This document shows, piece after piece, positions 22,219 through 33,461 of a DNA stretch of 40,978 nt. Source of the DNA: Acidobacteriaceae bacterium (GTDB lineage Bacteria > Acidobacteriota > Terriglobia > Terriglobales > Acidobacteriaceae); NCBI GenBank assembly GCA_003166855.1, contig PMUM01000347.1, positions 1 to 40,978 on the forward strand. The letters are read 5' to 3'. The first letter of the stretch is position 1. Each line of letters begins with the position of its first letter. Under the pieces are notes generated by a model. The model was given only the letters and a program-made list of their open reading frames with translations. It made no database searches and was not told the DNA's origin. The position numbers were made by a program, and so were the translations under genes.

Positions 22219-22465
22219 GCCCCAGTGCTGGTGAAGAGGATCGGGCCGCCCGGGGGCGGCGGGTCGCGAGCGTTGGACTAGCGAAGACAATGGTCCTCCA
22301 GAAAGTGCGTGCCTGGCGGTGCAGGTAAAAGGATAAATGGAGCGAGGGAGCAGGTTCATGTTACGAAGGTCCCTACCCCTGAAGGTGGGCTTCCTGTCTG
22401 CTGCAGTGGCGGCGTGACCTTCAGAGCGGTACCCAGCGGATTACGGTTCGAGTCCGTTCCGCCCA

Positions 22466-22503
22466 AAATAAAAATGCCCGGCTCCGCGGAAGCGGAACCG
22501 GGC
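22466..22503 (-). terminator. Rho-independent terminator of the minor pilin operon
   Basis: Minus strand: GCCCGGTTCCGC-TTCC-GCGGAGCCGGGC followed by ATTTTTATTT; 12-bp stem with one mismatch, located just after the 22518 CDS end. Confidence 0.85.
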
Positions 22504-22517
22504 CGGTTCGGGCTGGT

Positions 22518-25433
22518 TTACTGCGGTGTGAAGTTCTCGTGATAGCTCAGAGTGTTAATGTCCTGGAACTCCGGCGTTGCCGGAGGCAGGTTGGCCGGGT
22601 TCAGGAACAGCACGTCGAAGTAGTAGTTACGAGTCGGCGGGTTGTACACCGTGGTGCAGCACTTGAAGGTTCCGGTGTTGTACTCAGAGTAGTACATACT
22701 GACCAGCGAACCGTCGTAGTGCAGAGTGTTGTTCCAGTCCTCCAGATACCGGAGGAAGTTGTGCAATCCACCGTCAGTGCCGAAGTCATTAATCCCTGCC
22801 GTGTTGGCCCAACCTGGGCTGGGGAACGGGATGTTCTTTCCGCCGGAGACCGCCATGCGGTAGTACGCGTCGGCAGCGGTAAGACGGTTGACGACCGCGG
22901 TTGGAGACGTCATGCTGTTCGCATCACTCCAAGAGTTCGACAGCACCGTGACCGTGTCAGCGATGATGGAAGCCGCCGAATGGGCTGGTTGAGTTGGAGG
23001 AGTGAGGTTGGCGGTGCCCCAGAATGGATCCGCGGCACTGCTATTGTAGTTCCCCTGGACGTACACCGGGTTCTCAGATGCGATGGTGAATCCGCCGCAG
23101 CCTGTGGGATTGGCGGCGCTCTGCGAGCATCCGCTGGCGGGAGGAATGACGGGAAGGTAACTCACCCCTGTCGCGCTCATACCCGCATCCACCAATTTCA
23201 ACACGTGGCGCGCACCGCTGACTGGATTGGCCATGCCTTCCTGGTCGTTGTTGCCTGTAAGGAGCGTGGCAGCGGTAGGAGCAGGCAGAGGAGTGACGGT
23301 GGTGCCGGGGTTATAGGCGGCACAGTCGACAGAGTTCGCCGCGCCCGGATTGGCCACGTTAATCCGCTTGTAGGGATTGTACGGCAAGGTGTTGGTGGTG
23401 ACGGCGAAGCCGTATCCGATATTTTTTTCACCCCAGTTGTCGAGGAATCCGTTCTGATCGACGTCCTCGGGAGAGTAGCCGTAGTAACTCAGGGCCTCTG
23501 CAACTCCGTCCGTGTTGGTGGAAGTCAGGTTTTGCGACGAGTTGACCACATCCTCGATGCCGGATTCGCCGTTGATCACGCCCGCCGCCGTCTGTCCACC
23601 GTTCGAAGGGTGGGTCGAGGGCAGCATGCCACGGTGATCGGAGAAGTAGAGAACGTAACCGTTATAGTTGGTGTAGTTCACGGTTCCGCCGCTGCCTGCA
23701 ATGGGGCCACCGGGCAGAGTACTGGCTGTGTTCAACCAGCGGGCCAGGTTGCCTACGTCGAGTTCCACGGCGTTCATGATGCCGTTGACCGAGCAGGAGG
23801 AATAGGTTTTAGTGCCGCTCACGGTGTTGGGCACGTTGTTGTCGCGCATTTCGCCTTCGCGCGTGTCATAGAAGTTGATGGGCCACCAGTTGCCGGACCC
23901 GGCGACGTTGGCCGCCGTCGCGCTGACATTGGGGCGCAACTGCTGAAGGATCAGAATCGCGTTGGGGTTGACTGCGTTCGAGTCGGGCGTTGTGGGAGGT
24001 GCGTTAAAGACGCGGCCAAAGCCCAGCGCGAGCCACTCGTTGGTGACGCCCACACACGGCGCCGGTGGAGGTGCGTTGCAATATTCCACTCGAATCCAGG
24101 GGCCAGTCATGGCCGCGGTGGTGGCGGGATTGGTGGTCAGCTCTCCGATCAGCGGAAACTTGGCCCAGGCTCTTAATCCGCTGTCGGTGAGGGGATTGAT
24201 CCAGCCATTGCTGCCCGGGGTTGCGAATCCGAAAGCCTCAGGACCCAGCCCAGTCGGTACTGCGATCGAGGCATTGGGTGAAGTGGTTGCGTTGGGGAAC
24301 TGGACGTCGTTTGCGTCGAGTGCTCCAGTTCCGCGCTCCGGGTGCAGATCGGCGAGCGTGTCGGCGATCAGAATACGGATTTGTGCTTTGTTGTACAGGC
24401 GCGCAGTGCCGAGCGTGCTGGTGGACGATTCGGTCTGAGGTCTACGGATAATTGCAATTGGATCCGTGCAGGGAATCGGCACCGGATTGTTCGTGCAGCT
24501 GTTCTGCACGAAGGGCAACTCCATGTTCTTGGCGCCGGTGAGTGCGTTGGTCACGAAACCGTTCAAGGTTCCGGAAGAAAGACTGGGGAAATTGACGTTG
24601 GCAGATCCGGCAAGAGAGGGGTAACCGCCGCTCCAACTGGCATCGCCTGGGACCGTTCCGGCGCCGGGAAGGGTCACGCAGTTCGCTCCCACGGGTGGGA
24701 AGGTATTCAGCGGGCAGCCAGAGCTAGCCTTGGGAACGAACACCGTGCCGCCGTAGCCGACAGAGGTCGAGTGGCCGTTTTCCAGCTGATCCATAATGAC
24801 TTGTGAATAGGCCGAGATCTTGTCGTTGAAGACGAGGTCGCCTCCGGCCGCTAGGAACAGGTTCTGGTTAGTATGGACGCGGCCGCCAAAGCTGAAGTCC
24901 GGACCAGGGAAATAACTGCAATCGTATCCGCAGAAAACGCCAAACTGAAACACCGGAATCAGCGCGACTTCCACTTTGCGCGTGATGTTGATCGAGGCGC
25001 CGGCCGGACGGGTTGCGATCACCTGCAGCGTCATGGGAATGATTTCAGCGTACAAGCCCTGGTTCGAACCGGAGCTGACGGTGTTAAAGGTACTCACCGG
25101 ATTGCCACCGGCGTTAACGGGATAAGTGATGGTCTCCGTGTAGTTCATCCCACTCACCATGGCAGAGGTCGGGGGAAAGTTGATCAGATTCTGAATTTGG
25201 GTGTTCGTGGGGGCCTGGTACTGGGTATACAGGTTCGAGAGGTCAGCCGTGAGCTTCTCCATCCCGGACTCAGCGCCGTAGTAGGCCAGATTCGCCTCCA
25301 GGTCGTTGCCGCCCATGCGGGCTTCGTTGGTGACCACATAGAAAAGGCCGACCGCTACGCCCGACAACAGCACCATGATAAGAAGCGCTGCGATCAGTGT
25401 GAAACCCTGCGAACTGTTTTTTCTCTGTTTCAT
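22518..25433 (-). CDS. Very large minor prepilin (PilX/GspK-like N-terminus)
   Basis: MKQRKNSSQGFTLIAALLIMVLLSGVAVGLFYVVTNEARMGGNDLEANLAYYGAESGMEKL; RBS gcaggagat; about 970 aa. Confidence 0.8.
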   Translation of the reverse strand: MKQRKNSSQGFTLIAALLIMVLLSGVAVGLFYVVTNEARMGGNDLEANLAYYGAESGMEKLTADLSNLYTQYQAPTNTQIQNLINFPPTSAMVSGMNYTETITYPVNAGGNPVSTFNTVSSGSNQGLYAEIIPMTLQVIATRPAGASINITRKVEVALIPVFQFGVFCGYDCSYFPGPDFSFGGRVHTNQNLFLAAGGDLVFNDKISAYSQVIMDQLENGHSTSVGYGGTVFVPKASSGCPLNTFPPVGANCVTLPGAGTVPGDASWSGGYPSLAGSANVNFPSLSSGTLNGFVTNALTGAKNMELPFVQNSCTNNPVPIPCTDPIAIIRRPQTESSTSTLGTARLYNKAQIRILIADTLADLHPERGTGALDANDVQFPNATTSPNASIAVPTGLGPEAFGFATPGSNGWINPLTDSGLRAWAKFPLIGELTTNPATTAAMTGPWIRVEYCNAPPPAPCVGVTNEWLALGFGRVFNAPPTTPDSNAVNPNAILILQQLRPNVSATAANVAGSGNWWPINFYDTREGEMRDNNVPNTVSGTKTYSSCSVNGIMNAVELDVGNLARWLNTASTLPGGPIAGSGGTVNYTNYNGYVLYFSDHRGMLPSTHPSNGGQTAAGVINGESGIEDVVNSSQNLTSTNTDGVAEALSYYGYSPEDVDQNGFLDNWGEKNIGYGFAVTTNTLPYNPYKRINVANPGAANSVDCAAYNPGTTVTPLPAPTAATLLTGNNDQEGMANPVSGARHVLKLVDAGMSATGVSYLPVIPPASGCSQSAANPTGCGGFTIASENPVYVQGNYNSSAADPFWGTANLTPPTQPAHSAASIIADTVTVLSNSWSDANSMTSPTAVVNRLTAADAYYRMAVSGGKNIPFPSPGWANTAGINDFGTDGGLHNFLRYLEDWNNTLHYDGSLVSMYYSEYNTGTFKCCTTVYNPPTRNYYFDVLFLNPANLPPATPEFQDINTLSYHENFTPQ

Positions 25434-25462
25434 TTGGTTGATCTCCTGCCCCCAAAAAAGCC

Positions 25463-26560
25463 TCACTGATAACGATTGCGAAATGCCATATTGCGCGCGC
25501 TGACGTCCGTCGCGAGATACATGTTCTGGGACTTGTTTCCGTTATTGATCATGCTCTGCCCCATCACGATGAGGTTGATCTTCTGGATGTTGTTGGGCGA
25601 TTCGCCCACACCGAGGGGATTAGCTTGGTTGGCATCGAGCGCCGAAGTCGTCGAGTTGTAGGTATCGAAGGCAAACTGCAGGTTGATGATGTCATCGGCC
25701 ACGGGGACAGGGGCGAGTCCATTCACCTGGCGCATCAGGCGCGGCGTCTGCCCGGCTGCGGGTACCGTCAAGTAGTAAGTCACCGCTAATAGGCGGTACG
25801 CGATGGTGGTCGTTCCGGTGGAAATGGACGCAACGTTATTGGTGGCGGCGGCGCTCTGGTTGATGTTCAGCGCGTCGAGATTGGCGAACGTGATGGTGGT
25901 CGCGGTGATTCCGGTGACCTCGCCGACCGCCGTACCGATGCTATTGCTGAGCATGATCAGGTCGCCGACTTGAATCCCGCCGGCGGAGTTGATGGCGGGA
26001 GGCGCGGGGACGAAAGTCGCGTTCGGCGCCAGAGTGATGGAGCCGCCATTGCCCGGAGTGGGAAAGGTTACGTTGTACTCCCACAGGGGAAAGTTATAGT
26101 CGGCGTAGATCGAGGTAACGCTATCGTTGATCGCCGGGGCCGGGGCAGCAGGGATGACGGCGTTCGCTTCCACGCCATTGCTGTAGCCGGGAAGGATGCC
26201 GTACATGTAGTTCCCGGCGGGATAGGTGTGGGCCGGGACGTGGCAAGCGCCCGTCTGGTCGCAGCCGAACTTCGATGCGGTTGCTCCCGCGCCCGTGGGC
26301 AATTGGATTCCGCCGGAAGGCAGACCGGCGCCCGCCATGCTGAGGTCTTTGACCATGATTTCCACGGCAGCGCGCATGTTCTGCTGGTTCTCGGCGCGCT
26401 GCGTCACCAGCATGGTGGAATTCAGGGCGGTCTTGAACAGGCTGGCCGCGGCCGCCAGCACAACCAAGCCGATCGCCATGGAGACCATGGCTTCGATCAG
26501 CGTGAAGCCGCGTTCCGGATTTTGTCTTGGCAGTCTCATGTTTCCCATCATGGTTTCCAT
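25463..26560 (-). CDS. PilW-type minor prepilin
   Basis: NPERGFTLIEAMVSMAIGLVVLAAAASLFKTALNSTMLVTQRAENQQNMRAAVEIMVKDLSMAGAG. Confidence 0.85.
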   Translation of the reverse strand: METMMGNMRLPRQNPERGFTLIEAMVSMAIGLVVLAAAASLFKTALNSTMLVTQRAENQQNMRAAVEIMVKDLSMAGAGLPSGGIQLPTGAGATASKFGCDQTGACHVPAHTYPAGNYMYGILPGYSNGVEANAVIPAAPAPAINDSVTSIYADYNFPLWEYNVTFPTPGNGGSITLAPNATFVPAPPAINSAGGIQVGDLIMLSNSIGTAVGEVTGITATTITFANLDALNINQSAAATNNVASISTGTTTIAYRLLAVTYYLTVPAAGQTPRLMRQVNGLAPVPVADDIINLQFAFDTYNSTTSALDANQANPLGVGESPNNIQKINLIVMGQSMINNGNKSQNMYLATDVSARNMAFRNRYQ

Positions 26561-26568
26561 CGCTTGCC

Positions 26569-27174
26569 TCAGCGGTACGCTGAAATCAGTGCATCGATTG
26601 TGTAGGTACGGGGAACCGACGATATGCCGGTCGTATAATTCACGGTCACGACGATCTGCTTCAGATTGGGATCGACCGTGACTCCGTCTGCTTCCAAAAC
26701 CGAATTGATCGCAATCTGGCGCGTGAAGTTGGCCAGGCTCATGGCGGTGTCATCCGCATTGCCCAGGATGCCGTCAGGGCCAGGCATGACCAGGCATTCG
26801 GGGCCGGCGGGGCACGGTCCAGTGGCGGGGTAGGTGACATCGTCCGCGGTGTTCACCAGTCCGTCAGGGCCTGCTGACAGAAGCTGGGTCGCTCCGTTGG
26901 TGAAAATTCCGCCGCTGGCGATGTTGCCGATTTGCGAGAACGTGATTTGCTGCGTGTTGCGGGCGGTGTAGATGCTCTCCATCGCCTGCAGCGCCTTCTG
27001 GCGGGCGATGAGGTTGGCCTGAGCATTCTGAGTCGTGGCGACCGCCGTTCCAAATGCGGCAAGCAGCGCAACGATGCCGATGCTCATGATGGCGATGGCG
27101 ATCATGGTTTCAATCAACGTAAACCCGTCTTGCCGGGATGCTTGCGATCTGCTTTGCGTCATTGTTGCACCCAC
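26569..27174 (-). CDS. PilV-type minor prepilin
   Basis: SRQDGFTLIETMIAIAIMSIGIVALLAAFGTAVATTQNAQANLIARQKALQAMESI. Confidence 0.85.
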   Translation of the reverse strand: MGATMTQSRSQASRQDGFTLIETMIAIAIMSIGIVALLAAFGTAVATTQNAQANLIARQKALQAMESIYTARNTQQITFSQIGNIASGGIFTNGATQLLSAGPDGLVNTADDVTYPATGPCPAGPECLVMPGPDGILGNADDTAMSLANFTRQIAINSVLEADGVTVDPNLKQIVVTVNYTTGISSVPRTYTIDALISAYR

Positions 27175-27755
27175 TTCACTCCACTCTGGTTATAGAGGCG
27201 CCAGCCCCGGACTCTTCCGGTTGTGCCGAAGATGGAAAGGGCTCGCGAACTGTACAAGTCGCCCGGACGAGTCAAATAAATGACTCCACTATTGAAGTTG
27301 CCCAAGTCATCCTGGGCGGAGCCGTCCGGATAGAAAATCAGGCAGTTGGTGCCCACCAGCGCGCAGTTGTTTACCGTGATGGCTGTGGTCCCGGTGCCGA
27401 AGGCGTCAGGACCCGGGTTGGGGAATCCGGCCTGCACCGCGAACTGGATGTCGGGCGGCAAGGTGTAGGTAGCGACCGTGACCGGCGCCGGCGACACCGG
27501 CACGCCCACGCCCCAGTACTGCACCGTGAGGGTTCCGGGCGCCGTGAAAAACACGATGTAGCGCTTGCTCTGAGTAATGGACAGGTTCCTATAGTTGCGC
27601 ATCACCGATAACGTGGTGTCATAGGCCTGGTCCACATGGTTTTCGTTGAACAGAGGCTTCATCGCCATGAACGTGACACCAGCCATGATCAGACCGATGG
27701 AGATGACGATGAGCAACTCCAGCAACGAGAATCCGCGATTTTTACCCGATGTCAT
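27159..27755 (-). CDS. GspH/FimT-type minor prepilin
   Basis: MTSGKNRGFSLLELLIVISIGLIMAGVTFMAMKPLF. Confidence 0.85.
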   Translation of the reverse strand: MTSGKNRGFSLLELLIVISIGLIMAGVTFMAMKPLFNENHVDQAYDTTLSVMRNYRNLSITQSKRYIVFFTAPGTLTVQYWGVGVPVSPAPVTVATYTLPPDIQFAVQAGFPNPGPDAFGTGTTAITVNNCALVGTNCLIFYPDGSAQDDLGNFNSGVIYLTRPGDLYSSRALSIFGTTGRVRGWRLYNQSGVKWVQQ

Positions 27756-28082
27756 AGGTACTCTTTCGGGGGAGGAGAAGCCGCCAGTCGAGCGCGCTCT
27801 CCACCCGTTTACCGGCAACACGGGAAAGATCGCAGTATCCGCGCGGACAAAAGGGCGGGTTCGCGATCTTCTATCGTGTCGTGGTTATCGTAGGAATAGA
27901 TCAGGCGGGCGTCAAAGCACGAGGGGCCAATGCCGGGGTGTTGGCCTTCCGGGCAGAGATGTGGTTACTGAGGTCACGATTGAGAACACACCAGTTAGCG
28001 TCAGCATAGCCGTGCGAGACCAGTTGGAGCGTGACCCCGGTAACTTGTGGAGGGAACCGCTGGAACCTACGATGGGGCAGGT

Positions 28083-29243
28083 ATGACTCTCTCTGCTCTG
28101 TTAGTGTGCGTTGACGAGGCGCCGGCCCAAGTGCTGCGCCGGGTCCTGGAAGAACTCAGCATTCGAGTTGAGCCTTGTCCGGACTTTGTGCGCGCAGCGA
28201 TACGGCTGGCGCAAGAGCGGTTCGACTTGGTGATTGTCGACGGGAAATCTAACGCCGACGTGATCGCCCTGTTGCGCGATACCCATACCTCGCGGCTGAA
28301 GGACACCACGCTGGCGGTCGCTGTCGTGGCCGGGCAGGAGAGCATCCGCGAGTTGTTCTCGATGGGCGTCAATTTCGTTCTGTACAAACCGATCGCCTAT
28401 GAGCGGGCACTGAGCAGCCTGCGTGCGGCGTGCGAAGTGATGCGCAAGGAGAAGCGCAAGAATGCCCGCGCTACCGTGCATGCGCACGCAACCGCCGACT
28501 ACGCCAACATCGAGCAGGAGAAGGCAACGCTGGTCGATCTGGCGCAAGACGGGATGTGCGTCAGGTTCGGCAAGAGACTTCCGCCCGTCAGCAAAGTGTA
28601 TTTTCAGTTCACGCTGCCAGGACAACGCTCGAATATTCGTTTGTCAGGGCAGGTAGTCTGGCAGGATTGGAGCGGCCTCGCTGGATTGCAGTTTATGGAT
28701 GTGCCCAAGGCCTCGCGCCGCCTGCTGACCGATTATCTCTCGGCCAATGTGCCGAATGACGCGGGGCGACAACAGCTTCCCAACGTTACCGTGGAAATGG
28801 AAGAGCCACTACAACTGGCCATGGTATCGGTTGCCGAGCAAACCCATGGCAAGCCAACCACGCAGAAATCCTCACAGTATTCTGATGCTCAGGCATCGCC
28901 CTTAGGATCGTCCGATGCCGATAACCGGCGCACGCAGGCCCGGTATGCTTGCCGGCTGGGGGCGGAGGTTTACCGCACGGGGTTCGCGGTGCCGCATCAT
29001 TGCTGCCTGACAGATCTCAGTTCGGGTGGCTGCTACCTGGAAGGTGCGATGTCATTTCCGCAAGGTTCGTCGGTTGAGATCGTGGTCCGAACCTACCAAA
29101 TGAAATTGCAGGTGCGGGGGACGGTGCAGGCTTCTCATCCCGGCTATGGATTGGGTGTGGCGTTTGAGTTGAAGACCCGAGATGAACAAGCCAACGTAAA
29201 GAAGTTGACTGACTTCGTGGCGTCGACCACGGAACCTTCCTAG
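28083..29243 (+). CDS. Receiver-like N-terminus plus two PilZ-like domains
   Basis: LLVCVDEAPAQVLRRVLEEL...FDLVIVDGKSNADVI; RKNARATVHAHATAD...LVDLAQDGMCVRF...SGQVVWQDWSGLAGLQF; second copy NRRTQARYACRLGAEVYR...CLTDLSSGGCYLEGAM. Confidence 0.82.
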   Translation: MTLSALLVCVDEAPAQVLRRVLEELSIRVEPCPDFVRAAIRLAQERFDLVIVDGKSNADVIALLRDTHTSRLKDTTLAVAVVAGQESIRELFSMGVNFVLYKPIAYERALSSLRAACEVMRKEKRKNARATVHAHATADYANIEQEKATLVDLAQDGMCVRFGKRLPPVSKVYFQFTLPGQRSNIRLSGQVVWQDWSGLAGLQFMDVPKASRRLLTDYLSANVPNDAGRQQLPNVTVEMEEPLQLAMVSVAEQTHGKPTTQKSSQYSDAQASPLGSSDADNRRTQARYACRLGAEVYRTGFAVPHHCCLTDLSSGGCYLEGAMSFPQGSSVEIVVRTYQMKLQVRGTVQASHPGYGLGVAFELKTRDEQANVKKLTDFVASTTEPS

Positions 29244-29423
29244 CACGTCGCTCACCTCTGCACGGTTCCAGCGTCCATATTTTCATGCGGAACTTGTCGC
29301 TTCGTGTATTCGTTCGGAGCGGCCGAAGGATTCTTGCTCGATCGGGTCAATCCAAAATGGAAGGACGCGTACTTTCAACGGATGCTCTCGACCGACTCCT
29401 ATTTCGAGATCACGAAGTAGCGG

Positions 29424-30376
<953 letters not shown>

Positions 30377-30380
<4 letters not shown>

Positions 30381-31783
30381 GCCTTTTTGCCGTTCTTCAA
30401 GACCGGCGCCGACACGCCGTCGGGATGAGCGGCGACGCGGCCCACGCTGTAATAGGTGAATCCCTGAGCGGCCATGATTTCGGGATCATACAAGTTGCGC
30501 CCGTCGATCACGATGGGATACTTGAGTTCCTGGCGCAGGCGGTTGAGATCGAGGTTGGCGAATTCCTCCCATTCGGTGAGGATGAGCAGGGCATCCGCGT
30601 TGTGGGCGGCTTCGTAGGCAGAGTTGGCGTACGTCACTCCGGATGGCAGCACTTCGCGAGCACGCTCCATGGCGGCGGGATCGTAGGCCGTAATCTTGCT
30701 GCCTTCCTGCAAGAGAGCCTGCACCAGAAAGAGCGCGGGAGATTCGCGGATGTCGTCGGTGCCACCTTTGAAGGCGAGGCCGAGCACGCCGAGATGTTTG
30801 CCGCGCAGGGTCCAGAGCGCGCTGTGCACCTTGCGCAGAAAGCGCTGGCGCTGATCTTCATTGATGCGCATCACTTCATCGAGCAGGCGGAAGTCGTAGC
30901 CGCTCTCGCGCGCTACCGCGCGAAATGCCATCACATCCTTGGGGAAGCAGGATCCGCCGTAGCCGATGCCCGGGTTCAGAAACCTGGGGCCGATGCGTGA
31001 ATCGGTTCCGACGCCGTGGACCACCTGGTTCACATCGGCGCCCACCGATTCGCAAACGGAGGCCACTGCGTTGATGAAGGAAATCTTCATGGCGAGATAG
31101 GCGTTGGAGGCGTGCTTGATCAACTCCGCGCTCTTAGTGCTGGTCACGATGACCGGAGGAGGAATCGAAGCCCGGTCCGGTTGGGGGATGGCGTCGCTGC
31201 GCTGGTAGTAGCTGCCGTTGGTCAGAGGCGCGTAGACTTCGCGCAAGACTTCGGCGGAGCGATCGCTGTCGCAGCCGATGACGATGCGATCGGGAAACAG
31301 GAAGTCCGTGACGGCCGTGCCTTCGCGCAGGAACTCGGGATTCGAGGCAACGTCGAATGATTCGGGTTCACTGCCAGTACGCAGGATGATCCTGCGCACC
31401 CACTCGCTTGTGTAAACGGGAACTGTGCTCTTTTCGACGACGACCTTGTAGCCATTGATACCGCCGGAAATTTCGCGGGCCACCGATTCCACGTAGGACA
31501 AATCCGCCTCTCCACTCTCGGTGGGCGGAGTGCCGACGGCCACAAAGATGACCGAACAGAGGGCGACTGCTTCCTTGAGATCGTCGGAAAAGGTCAGTCG
31601 CTGACCACGGTGACGTCCCAGAAGCTCCGGCAGAAAATTTTCGTGGATGGGAACCTGGCCATTGCGCAGGGCGGCCAGCTTCTGTTGATCATTGTCCACC
31701 AGGATGACGTCGTGTCCCAGGTCGGCAAAACAAGCGCCCGCCACCAGTCCTACGTATCCTGAACCTACAACCGCAATTCGCAT
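30377..31783 (-). CDS. ugd: UDP-glucose 6-dehydrogenase
   Basis: [26 protein letters not shown]...[12 protein letters not shown]...[17 protein letters not shown]. Confidence 0.95.
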
Positions 31784-32093
31784 CAGCGTATCCCTCACGA
31801 GGATCGAACTATAGTACCGGGTGACTCCAGTGCGCGCTGCATTTCAATGGCTCGTTCTGATTTTACAAATTCTGGAGTCCACTTTGGGTGTCCGGGCTGG
31901 AAAACTTGCACTGGCCGTTGAGAGGCCACCAAAACGGGAATCGCTCGTCGCATGGCTAACGGTCCGTCTAGCAAACGGATGGTCGAGGGCCGGGCCTTCG
32001 CAGTTCGCGTTTGGTGTTGACATCCCTGAGGATTCGCGCAAAACTCCGCTTGATGACGCAGGGCCTGCGCTTTGTGAACAGCTGGGCCCGAGT

Positions 32094-33461
32094 ATGCCTC
32101 ACTACCCCATGTCGCAGCCGGAATCGTTCGGAGCACCACCATCCTGGGATCAGAAATCGCCTGACGAGGCGCGCGATCCTGCCTCGGTGGAATACTCCAG
32201 CGACGTGACGGAAGTGGCCAGAGCACTCGCGGCCCATGGGGGTGGAGCGGCATCTCTCGATCTGGCCCTCGACTTGGTCCTGAATGAGGTGGTCGAGCAG
32301 GCCCGGTCGGCGACGGGAGCGAAGGGGGCGGCGATTGCGTTCGCGAAAGGAAATGAGATGGTGTGTCGCGCCACCACTGGCGATGCTCCTGAGCTGGGGG
32401 TTCGGCTCGAGACCACCACAGGCCTCTCGGGCGCATGCCTGCAAACGGGCACGGTCCAACAATGTAGCGACACCGAAACCGACCCGCGTGTGGACGCCGA
32501 GGATTGCCGGACTCTGGGCGTACGATCGATTCTGATGGTGCCCCTCAGCGAAGGGAACGAGACGTTTGGGGTGTTTGAAGTGTTTTCTTCGCGGCCCAAC
32601 GCGTTTGGGGATCGGGATGTGAACACGCTGCTCGCTCTGGCGCCCCGGGTGGTCACGAACAAGAAGGGTGCCGAGGGTGTCGCTGCTGTGATTCGGAATT
32701 CGGGCGAAACGTCGCGCTCGTCGCCCTCGGTCACACAGAAGGCGTTGCTCGAAGATGACCAAGTCGAGCCACTTGATGCCGCGAATTTGAGCGAAGAGGC
32801 ACCGCCGAGACGAAAAGAAGTCTGGACATCCATTCTGGGTGTTCTTGTGATTTTAGTCGCGGTAATACTCGGACTCGCGCTTGGATGGCGGGCGGGTGTC
32901 GGCTGGAGTGTGCAAGGAACCGGGCAGCAGCGCGCAGGAGCTTCGTCCACTAGAAGCTCAAAGCGCGGGCCGGATTCATCAGTAGCGCAGAAGCCAGCAC
33001 CGGTTGTCAGCGCGGCGACGAGCCAGAGTAATTCCGTGTCGCAGACCAGGCCGGCGAATGTCGCAACTTCGGCGGAACCGCCGGTGGGCGGGTTGCAGGT
33101 CACTCAAAATGGCAAGGTCATTTACCGTTCGCTGCCTGCCGGCCGGGATGCGACGACCGCAAAGCGTGCCGATGCGCATGGAGCAGAGGACGGTTCAGCG
33201 ACGCGACTGATTCATCGAGTGGAGCCCGTGTATCCGCCTGAAGCAAGGGCCCAACAGATTCAGGGTGCGGTGACGTTGGATGTTCAAATCGGAGAAGAGG
33301 GAGCGGTCCACAACATCGTGGTAGTGGAAGGAAATCCGGTGCTGGCCGACGCGGCGGTGCAGGCCGTGCGGCAGTGGAGGTATCGGCCCTACTCTGTGGA
33401 CGGGCGTCCAGTGGAAATGCAGACGCGAGTCACCATCCGTTTCACGCTTCCACCTACCTAA
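32094..33461 (+). CDS. GAF domain - transmembrane - TonB C-terminal fusion protein
   Basis: GAF-like ALDLVLNEVVEQARSATGAKGAAIAF...LGVRSILMVPLSEGNETFGVFEVFS; TM VWTSILGVLVILVAVILGLALGW; TonB_C VEPVYPPEARAQQIQGAVTLDVQIGEEGAVHNIVVVEGNPVLADAAVQAVRQWRYRPY. Confidence 0.8.
   Translation: MPHYPMSQPESFGAPPSWDQKSPDEARDPASVEYSSDVTEVARALAAHGGGAASLDLALDLVLNEVVEQARSATGAKGAAIAFAKGNEMVCRATTGDAPELGVRLETTTGLSGACLQTGTVQQCSDTETDPRVDAEDCRTLGVRSILMVPLSEGNETFGVFEVFSSRPNAFGDRDVNTLLALAPRVVTNKKGAEGVAAVIRNSGETSRSSPSVTQKALLEDDQVEPLDAANLSEEAPPRRKEVWTSILGVLVILVAVILGLALGWRAGVGWSVQGTGQQRAGASSTRSSKRGPDSSVAQKPAPVVSAATSQSNSVSQTRPANVATSAEPPVGGLQVTQNGKVIYRSLPAGRDATTAKRADAHGAEDGSATRLIHRVEPVYPPEARAQQIQGAVTLDVQIGEEGAVHNIVVVEGNPVLADAAVQAVRQWRYRPYSVDGRPVEMQTRVTIRFTLPPT

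Noticed and set aside
22370-22470. Possible tRNA-Sec (UCA anticodon in ccTTCAGag) close to the DUF3179 gene
   Set aside because: Tried to fold it: no 5-bp anticodon stem around cttcaga, no 8-bp acceptor partner for ccgcccaa, no variable arm; kept only as a tRNA-like remnant.
22539-24176. 545-aa plus-strand ORF antisense to the large prepilin
   Set aside because: Arg/Val/Gly-rich shadow ORF typical of GC-rich DNA; the minus-strand frame has RBS, prepilin signal and terminator.
32150-33103. 317-aa minus-strand ORF opposite the GAF-TonB protein
   Set aside because: Ser/Thr/Arg-rich shadow, no motifs.
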